Shown piece after piece: positions 15,774 through 21,633 of a stretch of 28,852 nt of DNA. The stretch comes from a virus, in IMG/VR virus record IMGVR_UViG_3300047508_000050, positions 1 through 28,852 of that record. One strand, given 5' to 3'. A program made the translations under genes and the position numbers. Below the pieces are notes generated by a model, which had not been told where the DNA came from, made no database searches, and saw nothing but the letters and a program-made list of their open reading frames with translations. How positions within the stretch are numbered: position 1 is the first letter of the stretch; every line of letters begins with the position of its first letter.

Positions 15774-16133
15774 ATGCCCCTGCCAACGCAGGCACAAGTC
15801 AACACGGCTACCCGATACGGGGTTGCTGTCGCCAGCGGCGTATTTGCAATGCTGAATTTGCAAGCGCTTGGCGTCACGCTCGATCAAGTCAAGACTGTCA
15901 TCGAGGAATTGGGGACGACGGCAAACAGCCTTCTAACGCTGATCAGCGGCATGACCGCTTTGTATATGGCCTATCAGGGCGTGAAAAGTTCAAGCTCGAA
16001 CGGGCAGGCCGCCGCGATCGGCGCCAATCCAAAGGCCCTCGTTAATGCCGCGCCAAACGGCAAGGCGATCATCACAATCACCGATCCCGCAATGGCAACC
16101 GCTGCGCTCGAAGGCCAGCGCAAAGCCGCTTGA
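15774..16133 (+). CDS. holin-like membrane protein
   Basis: The 119-residue protein has two hydrophobic segments, about residues 14-33 (RYGVAVASGVFAMLNLQALG) and 53-69 (LLTLISGMTALYMAYQGV), and a polar Ala/Asn/Lys-rich C-terminal half. This and its place directly behind the endolysin gene fit a phage holin that permeabilises the inner membrane. ATG 15774 has GGAG 7 bases upstream; an in-frame TTG at 15762 is less likely. The specific holin class is not clear. Confidence 0.68.
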   Translation: MPLPTQAQVNTATRYGVAVASGVFAMLNLQALGVTLDQVKTVIEELGTTANSLLTLISGMTALYMAYQGVKSSSSNGQAAAIGANPKALVNAAPNGKAIITITDPAMATAALEGQRKAA

Positions 16134-16144
16134 AAGGAACTTCA

Positions 16145-16546
16145 ATGCGTAAATTACTGATCCTTGCGGCTGTCGGGCTGTCGCTCGGCGGCTGCGCACA
16201 GCTCAAGAACGCCTTTACTGAAATTCAGGGCGTTTACACCTATGCGACTACCACCACGGTCAGCAGCGGTCAGGCCGCTATCGTGGCGAACGCCTATGAC
16301 ACACTCAAGGCAACGGCAACTAATTACGGAAACTATTGCATTGCGCAGAAGTTCCCGCTGCCGGTTTGCTCGGCTTCAAACCGTCGCATTGTCATCAAGG
16401 CCGTTAGGACAGGCGATGCCGCCCGGGCTCAGATTGAGTTGCCGATCACGACCGGACAGCCCGTAACAGCGGCGCTCTACAACACCATCGTCGCTGTGAT
16501 TAAGCAGCTTCAGGCCGCTCCCATTAACGTAGCAAAGGCTCAATAA
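16145..16546 (+). CDS. predicted lipoprotein in the lysis group
   Basis: The 133-residue product starts MRKLLILAAVGLSLGGCAQL: a short basic N-terminus, hydrophobic core and lipobox LGGC with the lipidated Cys at residue 17. The mature part has SSGQAAIVANAYDTLKATAT and two Cys (NYCIAQKFPLPVC) that could form a disulfide in the periplasm. ATG 16145 has AAAGGA 7 bases upstream; an earlier TTG at 16130 overlaps the holin stop. It lies in the usual place for an outer-membrane spanin, but no partner inner-membrane spanin is obvious, so spanin function is speculative. Confidence 0.7.
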   Translation: MRKLLILAAVGLSLGGCAQLKNAFTEIQGVYTYATTTTVSSGQAAIVANAYDTLKATATNYGNYCIAQKFPLPVCSASNRRIVIKAVRTGDAARAQIELPITTGQPVTAALYNTIVAVIKQLQAAPINVAKAQ

Positions 16547-16547
16547 C

Positions 16548-16871
16548 ATGTCTGAAGCGATCATTGCGATTCTTGCCGTCATTCAGCAGCTCGTTCCGCT
16601 GCTCGGCACTTCAGCGGCCACGGCAGACATCATCGCTGGAATTATCGGCGCGCTGACCAAACTGCTCCCGTTCATCATCGATGAGGTTTCGACCGTCTAC
16701 ACAGCCGTAAAGAACATTATTTCGCTATTGCAGAACAGCGGCGCGGTGACGGCGGATCAGACTGCGGCACTTCAGCAGCTTGACGCTCAAGTCGATGCGG
16801 CTTGGGCTGCGGTCCTGCCTCAGATCGACCCGGACAACCCGGCGAACGCTGGAACGCCAGCGGCAGGCTAA
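16548..16871 (+). CDS. small hydrophobic lysis-region protein, unknown
   Basis: The 107-residue protein has hydrophobic stretches at about residues 4-19 (AIIAILAVIQQLVPLL) and 26-43 (ADIIAGIIGALTKLLPFI), then amphipathic helices (YTAVKNIISLLQNSG; LQQLDAQVDAAWAAV) and a short Pro/Asn-rich end. It begins one base after the lipoprotein stop (TAACATG). It might be a second holin, an antiholin, or a membrane-surface helix protein; nothing distinguishes these. It is the last gene of the rightward late block. Confidence 0.6.
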   Translation: MSEAIIAILAVIQQLVPLLGTSAATADIIAGIIGALTKLLPFIIDEVSTVYTAVKNIISLLQNSGAVTADQTAALQQLDAQVDAAWAAVLPQIDPDNPANAGTPAAG

Positions 16872-16879
16872 ACCAAGGC

Positions 16880-16914
16880 GGCATGCTCATTCGCTGGAAA
16901 CGTCTGAGCATGCC
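16880..16914. terminator. perfect stem-loop between convergent genes
   Basis: GGCATGCTCA (16880-16889) and TGAGCATGCC (16905-16914) form a perfect 10-bp stem with a 15-base loop, placed between the convergent ends of the gene stopping at 16871 and the one stopping at 16918. No strong T-run follows on either strand, so it may terminate weakly in both directions or protect 3' ends. Confidence 0.5.
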
Positions 16915-16917
16915 TAA

Positions 16918-17367
16918 CTAGGTTGCCCCTGGTTCGCTAATATATGAAAGCGCTCTCGCTACTCCCTCTTCATTATCTCCGAGATGCGCCAAAACACTGT
17001 TGCATCTGGTACAGAGTAAACCTCGGATTCTTCCTGTTTTGTGGCAATGGTCAACGGCGAGCTTTTTTGCTGTGCAACGGTCGGGAGTTCTGCGACAAAT
17101 TGCGCACCGGCCACCTTGCGCGGACAACATCCTGTCGAAGTCCTCTTGATCTAAACCATAAACGGCACGTAACCGATTGTTTCGAGCCTTCAAGGGGTCT
17201 GGCTTCCATGAATACGCGCGTGCTTCGGGACGCCTTCTACGGATATTCTGATATCCATTGCGGCAAGATCGGCACTGTCCACGGTAGCCGTCTTTATACC
17301 AGCGGGACACCTCAAATTCCGAAATGGTCTTTTCGGTCTTGCAATCGGAACAAGTTTTAGTTTGCAT
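16918..17367 (-). CDS. endonuclease VII-like HNH nuclease
   Basis: The 149-residue protein has an N-terminal treble of Cys pairs (C6-x2-C9 and C32-x2-C35) and a C-terminal recombination endonuclease VII-type core: VYGLDQEDFDRMLSAQGGRC, C88-x2-C91, VDHCHKTGRIRGLLC (105-119) and C119-x2-C122, ending NSVLAHLGDNEEGVARALSY. The family cuts branched DNA in T4; many phage copies are free-standing or homing-type nucleases. ATG 17367 has GAGAAGG 7 bases upstream. It is transcribed against the late genes, so it is likely an independently regulated or mobile insertion. Membership in the nuclease superfamily is well supported; the exact role is not. Confidence 0.82.
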   Translation of the reverse strand: MQTKTCSDCKTEKTISEFEVSRWYKDGYRGQCRSCRNGYQNIRRRRPEARAYSWKPDPLKARNNRLRAVYGLDQEDFDRMLSAQGGRCAICRRTPDRCTAKKLAVDHCHKTGRIRGLLCTRCNSVLAHLGDNEEGVARALSYISEPGAT

Positions 17368-17602
17368 ATGGCAGCCTTCTCAATGGTCAAATCATTGGGC
17401 GGGTTAGGGGTGGCGAGCTGTTAGCGCAGCAAACCATCCCGCTAAGAATGTAGCACAATACCAAAATTTGACATCTGAAAAGGCGGGCATCCACCGGTGT
17501 ATCAGCACCGGAGGGCGCCCTAACCTATATCGAAGCGTAAACTTCAATACAGGCTGGGACTTTTCCTAGCGGCAATCAGTTAACAGCTAGGAAATTCGGG
17601 GA
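17368..17602. other. divergent intergenic region with two strong inverted repeats
   Basis: This 235-base gap between the leftward nuclease and a rightward gene has no supported reading frame. CCGGTG (17494-17499) and CACCGG (17506-17511) form a perfect 6-bp stem extended by flanking CC/GG pairs; TTTCCTAGC (17562-17570) and GCTAGGAAA (17586-17594) form a perfect 9-bp stem with a 15-base loop whose right arm contains the probable ribosome-binding AGGA of the next gene. A TTGACA occurs at 17468-17473 but without a good -10 at normal spacing. It may be a structured 5' leader; whether it is an RNA gene cannot be decided from sequence alone. Confidence 0.45.
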
Positions 17603-17896
17603 ATGCAAGAGCAGGATATAAAGCAAATCATTGCGGAAGTTCTGGCCGAACAGCAACGACTGCACAACAACGATATCGATACGGTTGTTCTCAAGACGAT
17701 AGCCACCATCCTAACCTCATTCGGCATCGAAGAGGACGACCGTAGGGAGCTCCAAGCCGATTTTCGCCATCTCCGAAAATGGCGCAAGAGCACAGAAGCT
17801 GCGCAAGCATATTCCTTCAAAGCCATCGTCACGATTATTGCCGGCGGCTTCATTGGGGCCGTCTGGATGGGCTTCAAGACCATCATCGGCAAGTAA
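17603..17896 (+). CDS. small C-terminally anchored membrane protein, conserved phage type
   Basis: The 97-residue protein has a helical soluble part (IKQIIAEVLAEQQRLHNNDI; LKTIATILTSFGIEEDDRRE; LQADFRHLRKWRKSTEAAQA) and one C-terminal membrane segment (SFKAIVTIIAGGFIGAVWMG, about 71-90). I recognise the pattern 'TLTSFGI-EEDDRRELQADF-HLRKWRKS' as recurring in alphaproteobacterial phages near lysis genes, but not its function. ATG 17603 has AGGA 10 bases upstream, inside an inverted repeat. The next gene starts 13 bases after its stop. It could be a lysis accessory or an exclusion protein. Confidence 0.7.
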   Translation: MQEQDIKQIIAEVLAEQQRLHNNDIDTVVLKTIATILTSFGIEEDDRRELQADFRHLRKWRKSTEAAQAYSFKAIVTIIAGGFIGAVWMGFKTIIGK

Positions 17897-17909
17897 CAGA
17901 AAGCATCAC

Positions 17910-18311
17910 ATGTTGAAAACCGCTGTTCTGGCGGCGCTTTGCGCTGCCTGCCTGCTATCGCCTGCCCAAGCCCGTCACAGGCACCGGACAGCGCATTTGG
18001 CGGGTTATGGGGCTGTTGTAGCCCATCCATCTGGTTGCCCATCACGCGCCTTCTGTGGCTGCGGGGCGGCTGTGCGGATCTTCGGGAACGCAATGCGCCA
18101 TGAGCTATGGCGGGCCGCTAGCTGGTTCCGGTTTCCACGAGCAGCGCCCGCGCCGGGTATGGCGGCCGTCCGAAGGCACCACGTCTTTGTCCTCGAACAG
18201 CATATCGGCGGCGATACCTGGCTGGCCTATGATGCAAACAGCGGCCACGGGCTAACGAAAATTCATGCGCGAAGCCTAGCTGGATTTACGATAGTCGATC
18301 CGCACGGCTAG
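17910..18311 (+). CDS. secreted Cys/His protein, possibly CHAP/NlpC-like
   Basis: The 133-residue protein has a clear Sec signal peptide (MLKTAVLAALCAACLLSPAQ, with cleavage likely after AQA at 19-21) followed by a His-rich stretch (RHRHRTAH). The mature part carries CPSRAFCGCGAAVRIFG (Cys43, 49, 51), AAPAPGMAAVRRHHVFVLEQ with His90/91, and TWLAYDANSGHGLTKIHARS. The order Cys - His - Asp/Asn with a 'PGMVAVRRHHV' strand is reminiscent of compact papain-like CHAP/NlpC peptidases, but that is inference. It is exported to the periplasm. Its stop overlaps a convergent minus-strand stop (CTAG at 18308-18311). An in-frame upstream GTG/ATG-type extension to 17838 is rejected because it would hide the signal peptide. 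Confidence 0.68.
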   Translation: MLKTAVLAALCAACLLSPAQARHRHRTAHLAGYGAVVAHPSGCPSRAFCGCGAAVRIFGNAMRHELWRAASWFRFPRAAPAPGMAAVRRHHVFVLEQHIGGDTWLAYDANSGHGLTKIHARSLAGFTIVDPHG

Positions 18312-18472
18312 CGCGTTGCTTGGCCAAGAGCGGAGGACCGACCAGGTAAGTCGCCCACGTAAAGAGCCTGAACCTCGGCTTCGGGGTGAGGCAAGACACT
18401 ATCGCGAGGGTCGCTCTCGACGTAATACCAGCGATCTTCTCCGGGATTTTTATAGCGCCAAGCATCCGGCAT
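18308..18472 (-). CDS. 54-residue small phage protein, unknown
   Basis: The product, MPDAWRYKNPGEDRWYYVES..., is short and aromatic-rich (WRYKNPGEDRWYYVE) with an acidic middle and no membrane segment. The start at 18472 overlaps the TGA of the upstream gene (TGATG), the standard coupling in this genome; a longer start at 18502 is possible but poorer. Its 3' end overlaps the convergent secreted-protein gene by 4 bases. Function unknown. Confidence 0.55.
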   Translation of the reverse strand: MPDAWRYKNPGEDRWYYVESDPRDSVLPHPEAEVQALYVGDLPGRSSALGQATR

Positions 18473-18786
18473 CAGAGTTCCTTTTGGCCAACAACGCCAC
18501 ACCCCTGCATCAGATGCCGGCGAGCTTTACGTTCCCACTCAGCCAGATCCTTCTCATACTGATCCTGAACCCACAGAGGAAGAGTGGCGCTCCGGGTCGT
18601 CATTGGCTGATCCGGAAACATAGCGTTGTGGCGTGCCGCTCGACGCCCAAGGTTCTCATCCCACCATTCTTTTGGCGCTGACGATATAGCGATCTGCGCG
18701 TCGGTTCTATCCTGTGCGTCCATAGCGCGGGCACGGACGCACAGGTCCAAACCTTCAGAAAGAATATCGCGGCACGTCTCGCACAT
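18472..18786 (-). CDS. 104-residue cytosolic phage protein, unknown
   Basis: The protein begins MCETCRDILSEGLDLCVRAR, with a CxxC pair at residues 2-5, followed by a helical charged region (WWDENLGRRAARHNAMFPDQ; LPLWVQDQYEKDLAEWERKA) and a C-terminal Cys (MQGCGVV). There is no signal or transmembrane segment. The start follows the upstream gene by 20 bases with only a weak ribosome-binding site. It is coupled to the next gene by TGATG. Function is not recognised; the CxxC may bind metal. Confidence 0.55.
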   Translation of the reverse strand: MCETCRDILSEGLDLCVRARAMDAQDRTDAQIAISSAPKEWWDENLGRRAARHNAMFPDQPMTTRSATLPLWVQDQYEKDLAEWERKARRHLMQGCGVVGQKEL

Positions 18787-18806
18787 TGGGATCTCGCGTT
18801 CGTCGG

Positions 18807-18986
18807 TCAGGATTGCTCGGGTGGCGCCGACCGCAGAGCCTTAGCTAACCGACGCCATGTTGTTGGGTGCAGATTGATCGGGGACATTCCTGTATCAAAT
18901 GCGGAAAATTCTGCAGCCTTGTCAAAAATCTGCGCGTAATCTTCGATAGTTGTCTTGGCTAGTAGTTCTGCAATTGTCTCGCTCAC
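18807..18986 (-). CDS. 59-residue helical phage protein, unknown
   Basis: From GTG 18986 the product is a short helical protein (TIAELLAKTTIEDYAQIFDK; INLHPTTWRRLAKALRSAPP). The GTG overlaps the upstream stop (GTGA) and has GGGGAG 5 bases before it, much better than the longer in-frame start at 19112, which lies inside the upstream gene. The C-terminal basic helix could contact nucleic acid, but this is a guess. Function unknown. Confidence 0.6.
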   Translation of the reverse strand: MSETIAELLAKTTIEDYAQIFDKAAEFSAFDTGMSPINLHPTTWRRLAKALRSAPPEQS

Positions 18987-19210
18987 TTTCGCTCCCCATT
19001 CGAGAGCGGGGCCAGGGCGTCCAATATCGCCCGGACGTGACTTCCTGTCGCTCCGCAATAGCCGCCGTATGCCGCCGGGACGTTGATGTCCCAAGTCTTG
19101 ATGCACTGCCAAATCGCCTCAAAGCGAGGATCTTCCAGCATTGCTTCGGTGGGGCTCGGCATTTCACGCTGCATCCTGTCGTGATCGATCGGCTCGTCGT
19201 CGCTTTCCAT
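18983..19210 (-). CDS. 75-residue conserved rhizobial-phage-type protein
   Basis: The protein starts MESDDEPIDHDRMQREMPSP and contains MLEDPRFEAIWQCIKTWDIN followed by VPAAYGGYCGATGSHVRAIL. The 'DPRF-AIWQ-IKTWDINVP-AY-GYCGATGSH' pattern recurs in alphaproteobacterial phages, though I know no function for it. ATG 19210 has AGGAG 9 bases upstream. It overlaps the next gene by GTGA. It is soluble, with two Cys that may be structural. It is a probable accessory gene of the segment left of the integrase. Confidence 0.68.
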   Translation of the reverse strand: MESDDEPIDHDRMQREMPSPTEAMLEDPRFEAIWQCIKTWDINVPAAYGGYCGATGSHVRAILDALAPLSNGERK

Positions 19211-19357
19211 GGTCTTTCGCTCCTATTTCGAATGTGCGGGGCTTCCACCCGCTGCTGCCCCATACAGGCAGAGCCTAGAGCCTCTGTTGGATCAGAGTGT
19301 TTCGCCGTCCAACCGACGCCCGGTGCCCACGCGCAGGCATTCGGGGACTCTCCGTGT
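19211..19357. other. 147-base gap with no supported gene
   Basis: This gap separates two groups of leftward small genes. Reading the minus strand gives only a 21-codon frame with a fair ribosome-binding site (GGAGAG before an ATG near 19340) and longer frames that are shadows of neighbours. No convincing promoter or terminator was found. It may hold the 5' leader of the downstream group. Confidence 0.35.
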
Positions 19358-19609
19358 CTACTGAGGATCGCTAGGCGCTTCGACCCAGCGATACATTTTC
19401 TTGCCGGCATCCCAAGCCAATACCTTCCCAGACTCACCGAAGGGAACCGTCGCGGCAGAAGCGATCGTGCCCTCTGCGTTCATCACGGCGATCATGGTTC
19501 CCCATGATGGGGCAGAGACCACATTCACAATCCTTTCCTTGGGCGTGAAGGCCACAAGGATGCCGCCTAAAATGATGAAGGCCATACCGGCTAAGGTGAT
19601 CGTTGGCAT
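19358..19609 (-). CDS. single-TM membrane protein, unknown
   Basis: The 83-residue protein has an N-terminal membrane segment (ITLAGMAFIILGGILVAFTP, about 4-23) and a soluble C-terminal part with short beta-like strands (GTMIAVMNAEGTIASAATVP; FGESGKVLAWDAGKKMYRWV). ATG 19609 has GAGGAG 6 bases upstream, formed by the end of the upstream gene, so the two are coupled. The orientation may be N-in with a periplasmic tail, or reverse. Unknown function. Confidence 0.62.
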   Translation of the reverse strand: MPTITLAGMAFIILGGILVAFTPKERIVNVVSAPSWGTMIAVMNAEGTIASAATVPFGESGKVLAWDAGKKMYRWVEAPSDPQ

Positions 19610-19612
19610 CTC

Positions 19613-19819
19613 TCACTCCTCTGCATTGTGCGTGAGTTCGGTCAGTTCCGCCATCTGCCGCTCTATGCCCTTGGCGAGGTGCTTGCGCTGGTCGCCCTGG
19701 GCCGTCCGCATGGCGTCCAGTTGCTCGACAAGATTGGAGCAACGGTGCCCGGCTGGCGTCAGGGCTCCGAGCTTTGAGCGCAGCGCGATCAGTTGGCGGC
19801 GGCTTTCCTCAAATTCCAT
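19613..19819 (-). CDS. 68-residue coiled-coil protein, unknown
   Basis: From ATG 19819 the protein is almost entirely helical and charged (MEFEESRRQLIALRSKLGAL; LVEQLDAMRTAQGDQRKHLA; IERQMAELTELTHN), suggesting a coiled coil. GGGAG lies 8 bases upstream; the longer in-frame start at 19861 lacks a site and would extend into the att-like gap. Its TGA overlaps the ribosome-binding site of the next gene. Unknown function. Confidence 0.6.
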   Translation of the reverse strand: MEFEESRRQLIALRSKLGALTPAGHRCSNLVEQLDAMRTAQGDQRKHLAKGIERQMAELTELTHNAEE

Positions 19820-20004
19820 CTGGTTTCTCCCGTGAACGGCTGGGGAACAGCCGCGTGTCAATTACGTGTTAATCCGTCAGAAAGTTCTCATATCGTTCAC
19901 GCGAGTTTTGGCACGCTCCCGACATTACGAATATTTTACCCATTTGATTCATTGCGCTTTTTCGGGCCGGGCATATTTTAACTGCTTCCTTCCGGTGGAA
20001 TACG
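19820..20004. other. AT-rich gap behind integrase, candidate attP region
   Basis: This 185-base gap directly downstream of the integrase gene has no reading frame of note and is markedly more AT-rich than the surrounding sequence (for example GAATATTTTACCCATTTGAT). In lambdoid phages attP lies immediately behind int, and gene order here is phage-like (late genes on one side, int on the other). A small hairpin GGCTG-TTCCC-CAGCC (minus strand) and repeated ATTGACACG-type elements are present. The core sequence cannot be identified without the host junctions. Confidence 0.5.
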
Positions 20005-20079
20005 CTACTTCCCGTAAGTGCCGGTCTTTCCTATGTTTTCAGCCACTTCCGAAATCGCGCGTGTCAATGGCGTGTCAAT
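19854..20079 (-). repeat. paired ATTGACACG repeats in and behind the integrase gene
   Basis: On the minus strand ATTGACACG occurs at 20071-20079 and 20060-20068 (inside the last codons of the integrase), and again at 19854-19862, next to a one-mismatch copy ATTAACACG at 19865-19873. The copies in each pair are 11 bases apart, about one helical turn. They could be integrase arm-binding sites or a remnant duplication of the gene end. Confidence 0.45.
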
Positions 20080-21039
20080 AATTCGATTGGTCAGCGTGGC
20101 GTCCTTCATCGCGTGACCATAGGTTTCGATCACCATTTCCGGCGTCATATCGACCAGCCATCCGACCGTCACCGGATCGATCCCTCGGCGCAGCAATTGC
20201 GTGACGCAGCCGTGGCGGCAGCAGTGTGGCGTGAGAAGTTGGATCTTCGCGCGCTTGACGGCCTGATCCCATGGCCATCTGACAACCTTCAGGTCGCGAT
20301 ACCAGAACAGCGGTCGGCCTTCCTCGACCGGCATATTGGCGAGCGCCGCGACAAGCATTGCCGGCAGATGTGCCTTGCGCTTGCCCTTGTGCTGCCCGCG
20401 CTCTTTCTTATTCCTGATGATGGCGGTCCCGGCCTCTAGGTCCAGATCCCTCACAGGATCGATCGCTAGGGCCTCCGACGGCCTGCATCCGGTCAGGAAC
20501 ATGAATAGCGCATAGGTGCCCAAGATCGGCCCAGCCTCGCCCCGGAAGGCGCTAACCCATTCCATTGTCGCCGGGTCTTTCGGCTCGCCCTTTTCCTCGA
20601 ATCTGTTCTTGATCAGCAGCGGCGGACAAAGTTCGGCCTCGGCGCAATGATTGATGACCGACTGCGCCGGAGTCAGCGCGCGCCGGTTCATGCTGGCGCC
20701 GGAGTTGCCGGGGAATAGCTCGATCGCCATCTGCTTCAGCGTGCTCGGCTTGATGTCCTTGACCAGCCAGTCCCTCAGATAGTTCTCGACCGGCTCCAAA
20801 AACTTGTTGTCCTTGCCGGCGGCGCGATACAGCTTCACCGCCTCGCCGAACGTCAGGATTGCTGTCGGACCATCGAAATGACCGTTCCAGATTTTCCCTT
20901 CGATGTCGGTAGCGAACCTCTGGGCCTTCGCTTTGTCGGCGGTTTTGGTTGACTGGCGGACGTGGAGACGCCGGCCAGGCGGGCCAAGAGTGTCGTCGAT
21001 ATGCCAGACGCCGTGACGCTTGATGAGCTTGACGGGCAC
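20005..21039 (-). CDS. int: tyrosine-family site-specific integrase
   Basis: The 344-residue integrase starts at GTG 21039 with GGAGG 7 bases upstream; the longer frame from 21108 is rejected because it lies in the excisionase-like gene and lacks a site. The N-terminal part has KLIKRHGVWHIDDTL arm-binding strands, followed by a core-binding helical region (FGEAVKLYRAAGKDNKFLEP). The catalytic domain has LFMFLTGCRPSEAL (Arg186), LLTPHCCRHGCVTQLLRRGI (His272, Arg275), a likely Trp294 (VGWLVD), and IETYGHAM with the nucleophile Tyr307. It recombines attP with a host attB. It is the last gene of the long leftward operon, so its expression is tied to early leftward transcription. Confidence 0.9.
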   Translation of the reverse strand: MPVKLIKRHGVWHIDDTLGPPGRRLHVRQSTKTADKAKAQRFATDIEGKIWNGHFDGPTAILTFGEAVKLYRAAGKDNKFLEPVENYLRDWLVKDIKPSTLKQMAIELFPGNSGASMNRRALTPAQSVINHCAEAELCPPLLIKNRFEEKGEPKDPATMEWVSAFRGEAGPILGTYALFMFLTGCRPSEALAIDPVRDLDLEAGTAIIRNKKERGQHKGKRKAHLPAMLVAALANMPVEEGRPLFWYRDLKVVRWPWDQAVKRAKIQLLTPHCCRHGCVTQLLRRGIDPVTVGWLVDMTPEMVIETYGHAMKDATLTNRIIDTPLTRAISEVAENIGKTGTYGK

Positions 21040-21203
21040 TTGTTCGCCTCCAAAATCTTCCTGACATCTTCGTCCAGCAGCCGCATACGATGCCCTGAAC
21101 CGCGACACGCGCCAAGGCGCATCGCCTCGCTTCGTACAAATCTTTCAGGCCAGCCGAAATGTTCGGCGACCTCGTGGGGCTTATAAACGGCCGGCAGGGT
21201 CAT
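20853..21203 (-). CDS. excisionase-like HTH DNA-binding protein overlapping int
   Basis: The 116-residue product begins MTLPAVYKPHEVAEHFGWPE with a winged or HTH_17-type DNA-binding region to about residue 55 (FVRSEAMRLGACRGSGHRMR; LLDEDVRKILEANK). A Ser/Thr/Ala-rich linker and a basic tail ending GTVISMVRQQS follow; the tail pattern resembles that of rhizobial phage proteins encoded next to integrase. ATG 21203 overlaps the upstream stop (ATGA). The last 187 bases overlap the integrase start in another frame. It probably controls excision direction; no sequence evidence excludes a simple regulator. Confidence 0.7.
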   Translation of the reverse strand: MTLPAVYKPHEVAEHFGWPERFVRSEAMRLGACRGSGHRMRLLDEDVRKILEANKCPSSSSSVTASGISTTLLARLAGVSTSASQPKPPTKRRPRGSLPTSKGKSGTVISMVRQQS

Positions 21204-21403
21204 GGTCGTTCTGCCTGAGGGAGCGCGTATGGACACGAAATGTCGTGCAGGTCCGGCTGGTCTAGGTCCGCGCCGCAAGCGCAGGACGGCGGTTTCCTTG
21301 TGGACACCGAACACCAAATCGAAAAGAGAACTCCGATCAAAAAGCCGCCGGCTAGACCGTAGATCAGGGCCTTCGTCGGGCCAATAAATTCGAGGAATGT
21401 CAT
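21200..21403 (-). CDS. small membrane protein with CxC-x9-H-x3-CP motif
   Basis: This 67-residue protein has an N-terminal membrane segment (FIGPTKALIYGLAGGFLIGV, about 5-30) followed by a short soluble tail with CACGADLDQPDLHDISCP, exactly C-x-C-x9-H-x3-C-P. Four Cys/His ligands in this order could bind zinc. Similar spacing is found in proteins at 22606 and 23745. ATG 21403 has AGGT about 10 bases upstream; the TGA overlaps the excisionase ATG (ATGA). Function unknown. Confidence 0.65.
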   Translation of the reverse strand: MTFLEFIGPTKALIYGLAGGFLIGVLFSIWCSVSTRKPPSCACGADLDQPDLHDISCPYALPQAERP

Positions 21404-21414
21404 AGCTGTTTTAC

Positions 21415-21633
21415 CTATCTTGTAGAATCGCCGCGCAGCGCGCGGGTAGCGATCTCGTAAACCTTGTCTACAATGGCGCGCCTATCACCGGGGCCAGCGG
21501 CGCAAATTCGGATGTCGCCCAGCGCGTGCCGAAGCCGTTCGAAATTGGCTTTATTCGGATTTGGACAGCGGTTCGGGTAACCACAATGTCCTCTGTAGTT
21601 CCCGCAAACAGAGCACTGCACAATGTCAGTCAT
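21415..21633 (-). CDS. 72-residue Cys-rich protein, possible zinc ribbon
   Basis: From ATG 21633 the product has an N-terminal cluster CSVCGNYRGHCGYPNRCPNP (C7, C10, C17 and C23), likely to bind zinc, followed by a helical part (FERLRHALGDIRICAAGPGD; RAIVDKVYEIATRALRG). GGGAGGAG precedes the ATG by 6 bases. The longer frame from 21756 is rejected. The gene overlaps the upstream stop by 8 bases. A role in nucleic-acid binding is possible but not shown. Confidence 0.62.
   Translation of the reverse strand: MTDIVQCSVCGNYRGHCGYPNRCPNPNKANFERLRHALGDIRICAAGPGDRRAIVDKVYEIATRALRGDSTR

Noticed and set aside
17468-17496. Promoter at TTGACA 17468
   Set aside because: No acceptable -10 element at 16-18 bases.
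18922-19507. Long overlapping frames on both strands (171 and 185 residues)
   Set aside because: They overlap three short genes with good starts and overlaps; composition is that of frame-shifted shadows.
19820-20004. tRNA gene or tRNA 3' fragment at the att-like gap
   Set aside because: No cloverleaf or GGTTCRA-type T-loop could be found by eye.
21039-21108. Longer integrase start at 21108
   Set aside because: No ribosome-binding site and N-terminal residues unlike integrases; GTG 21039 has GGAGG at good distance.
20552-21139. 195-residue minus-strand frame within integrase
   Set aside because: Arg/Gly/Ala-rich shadow of the integrase frame without homology-like motifs.
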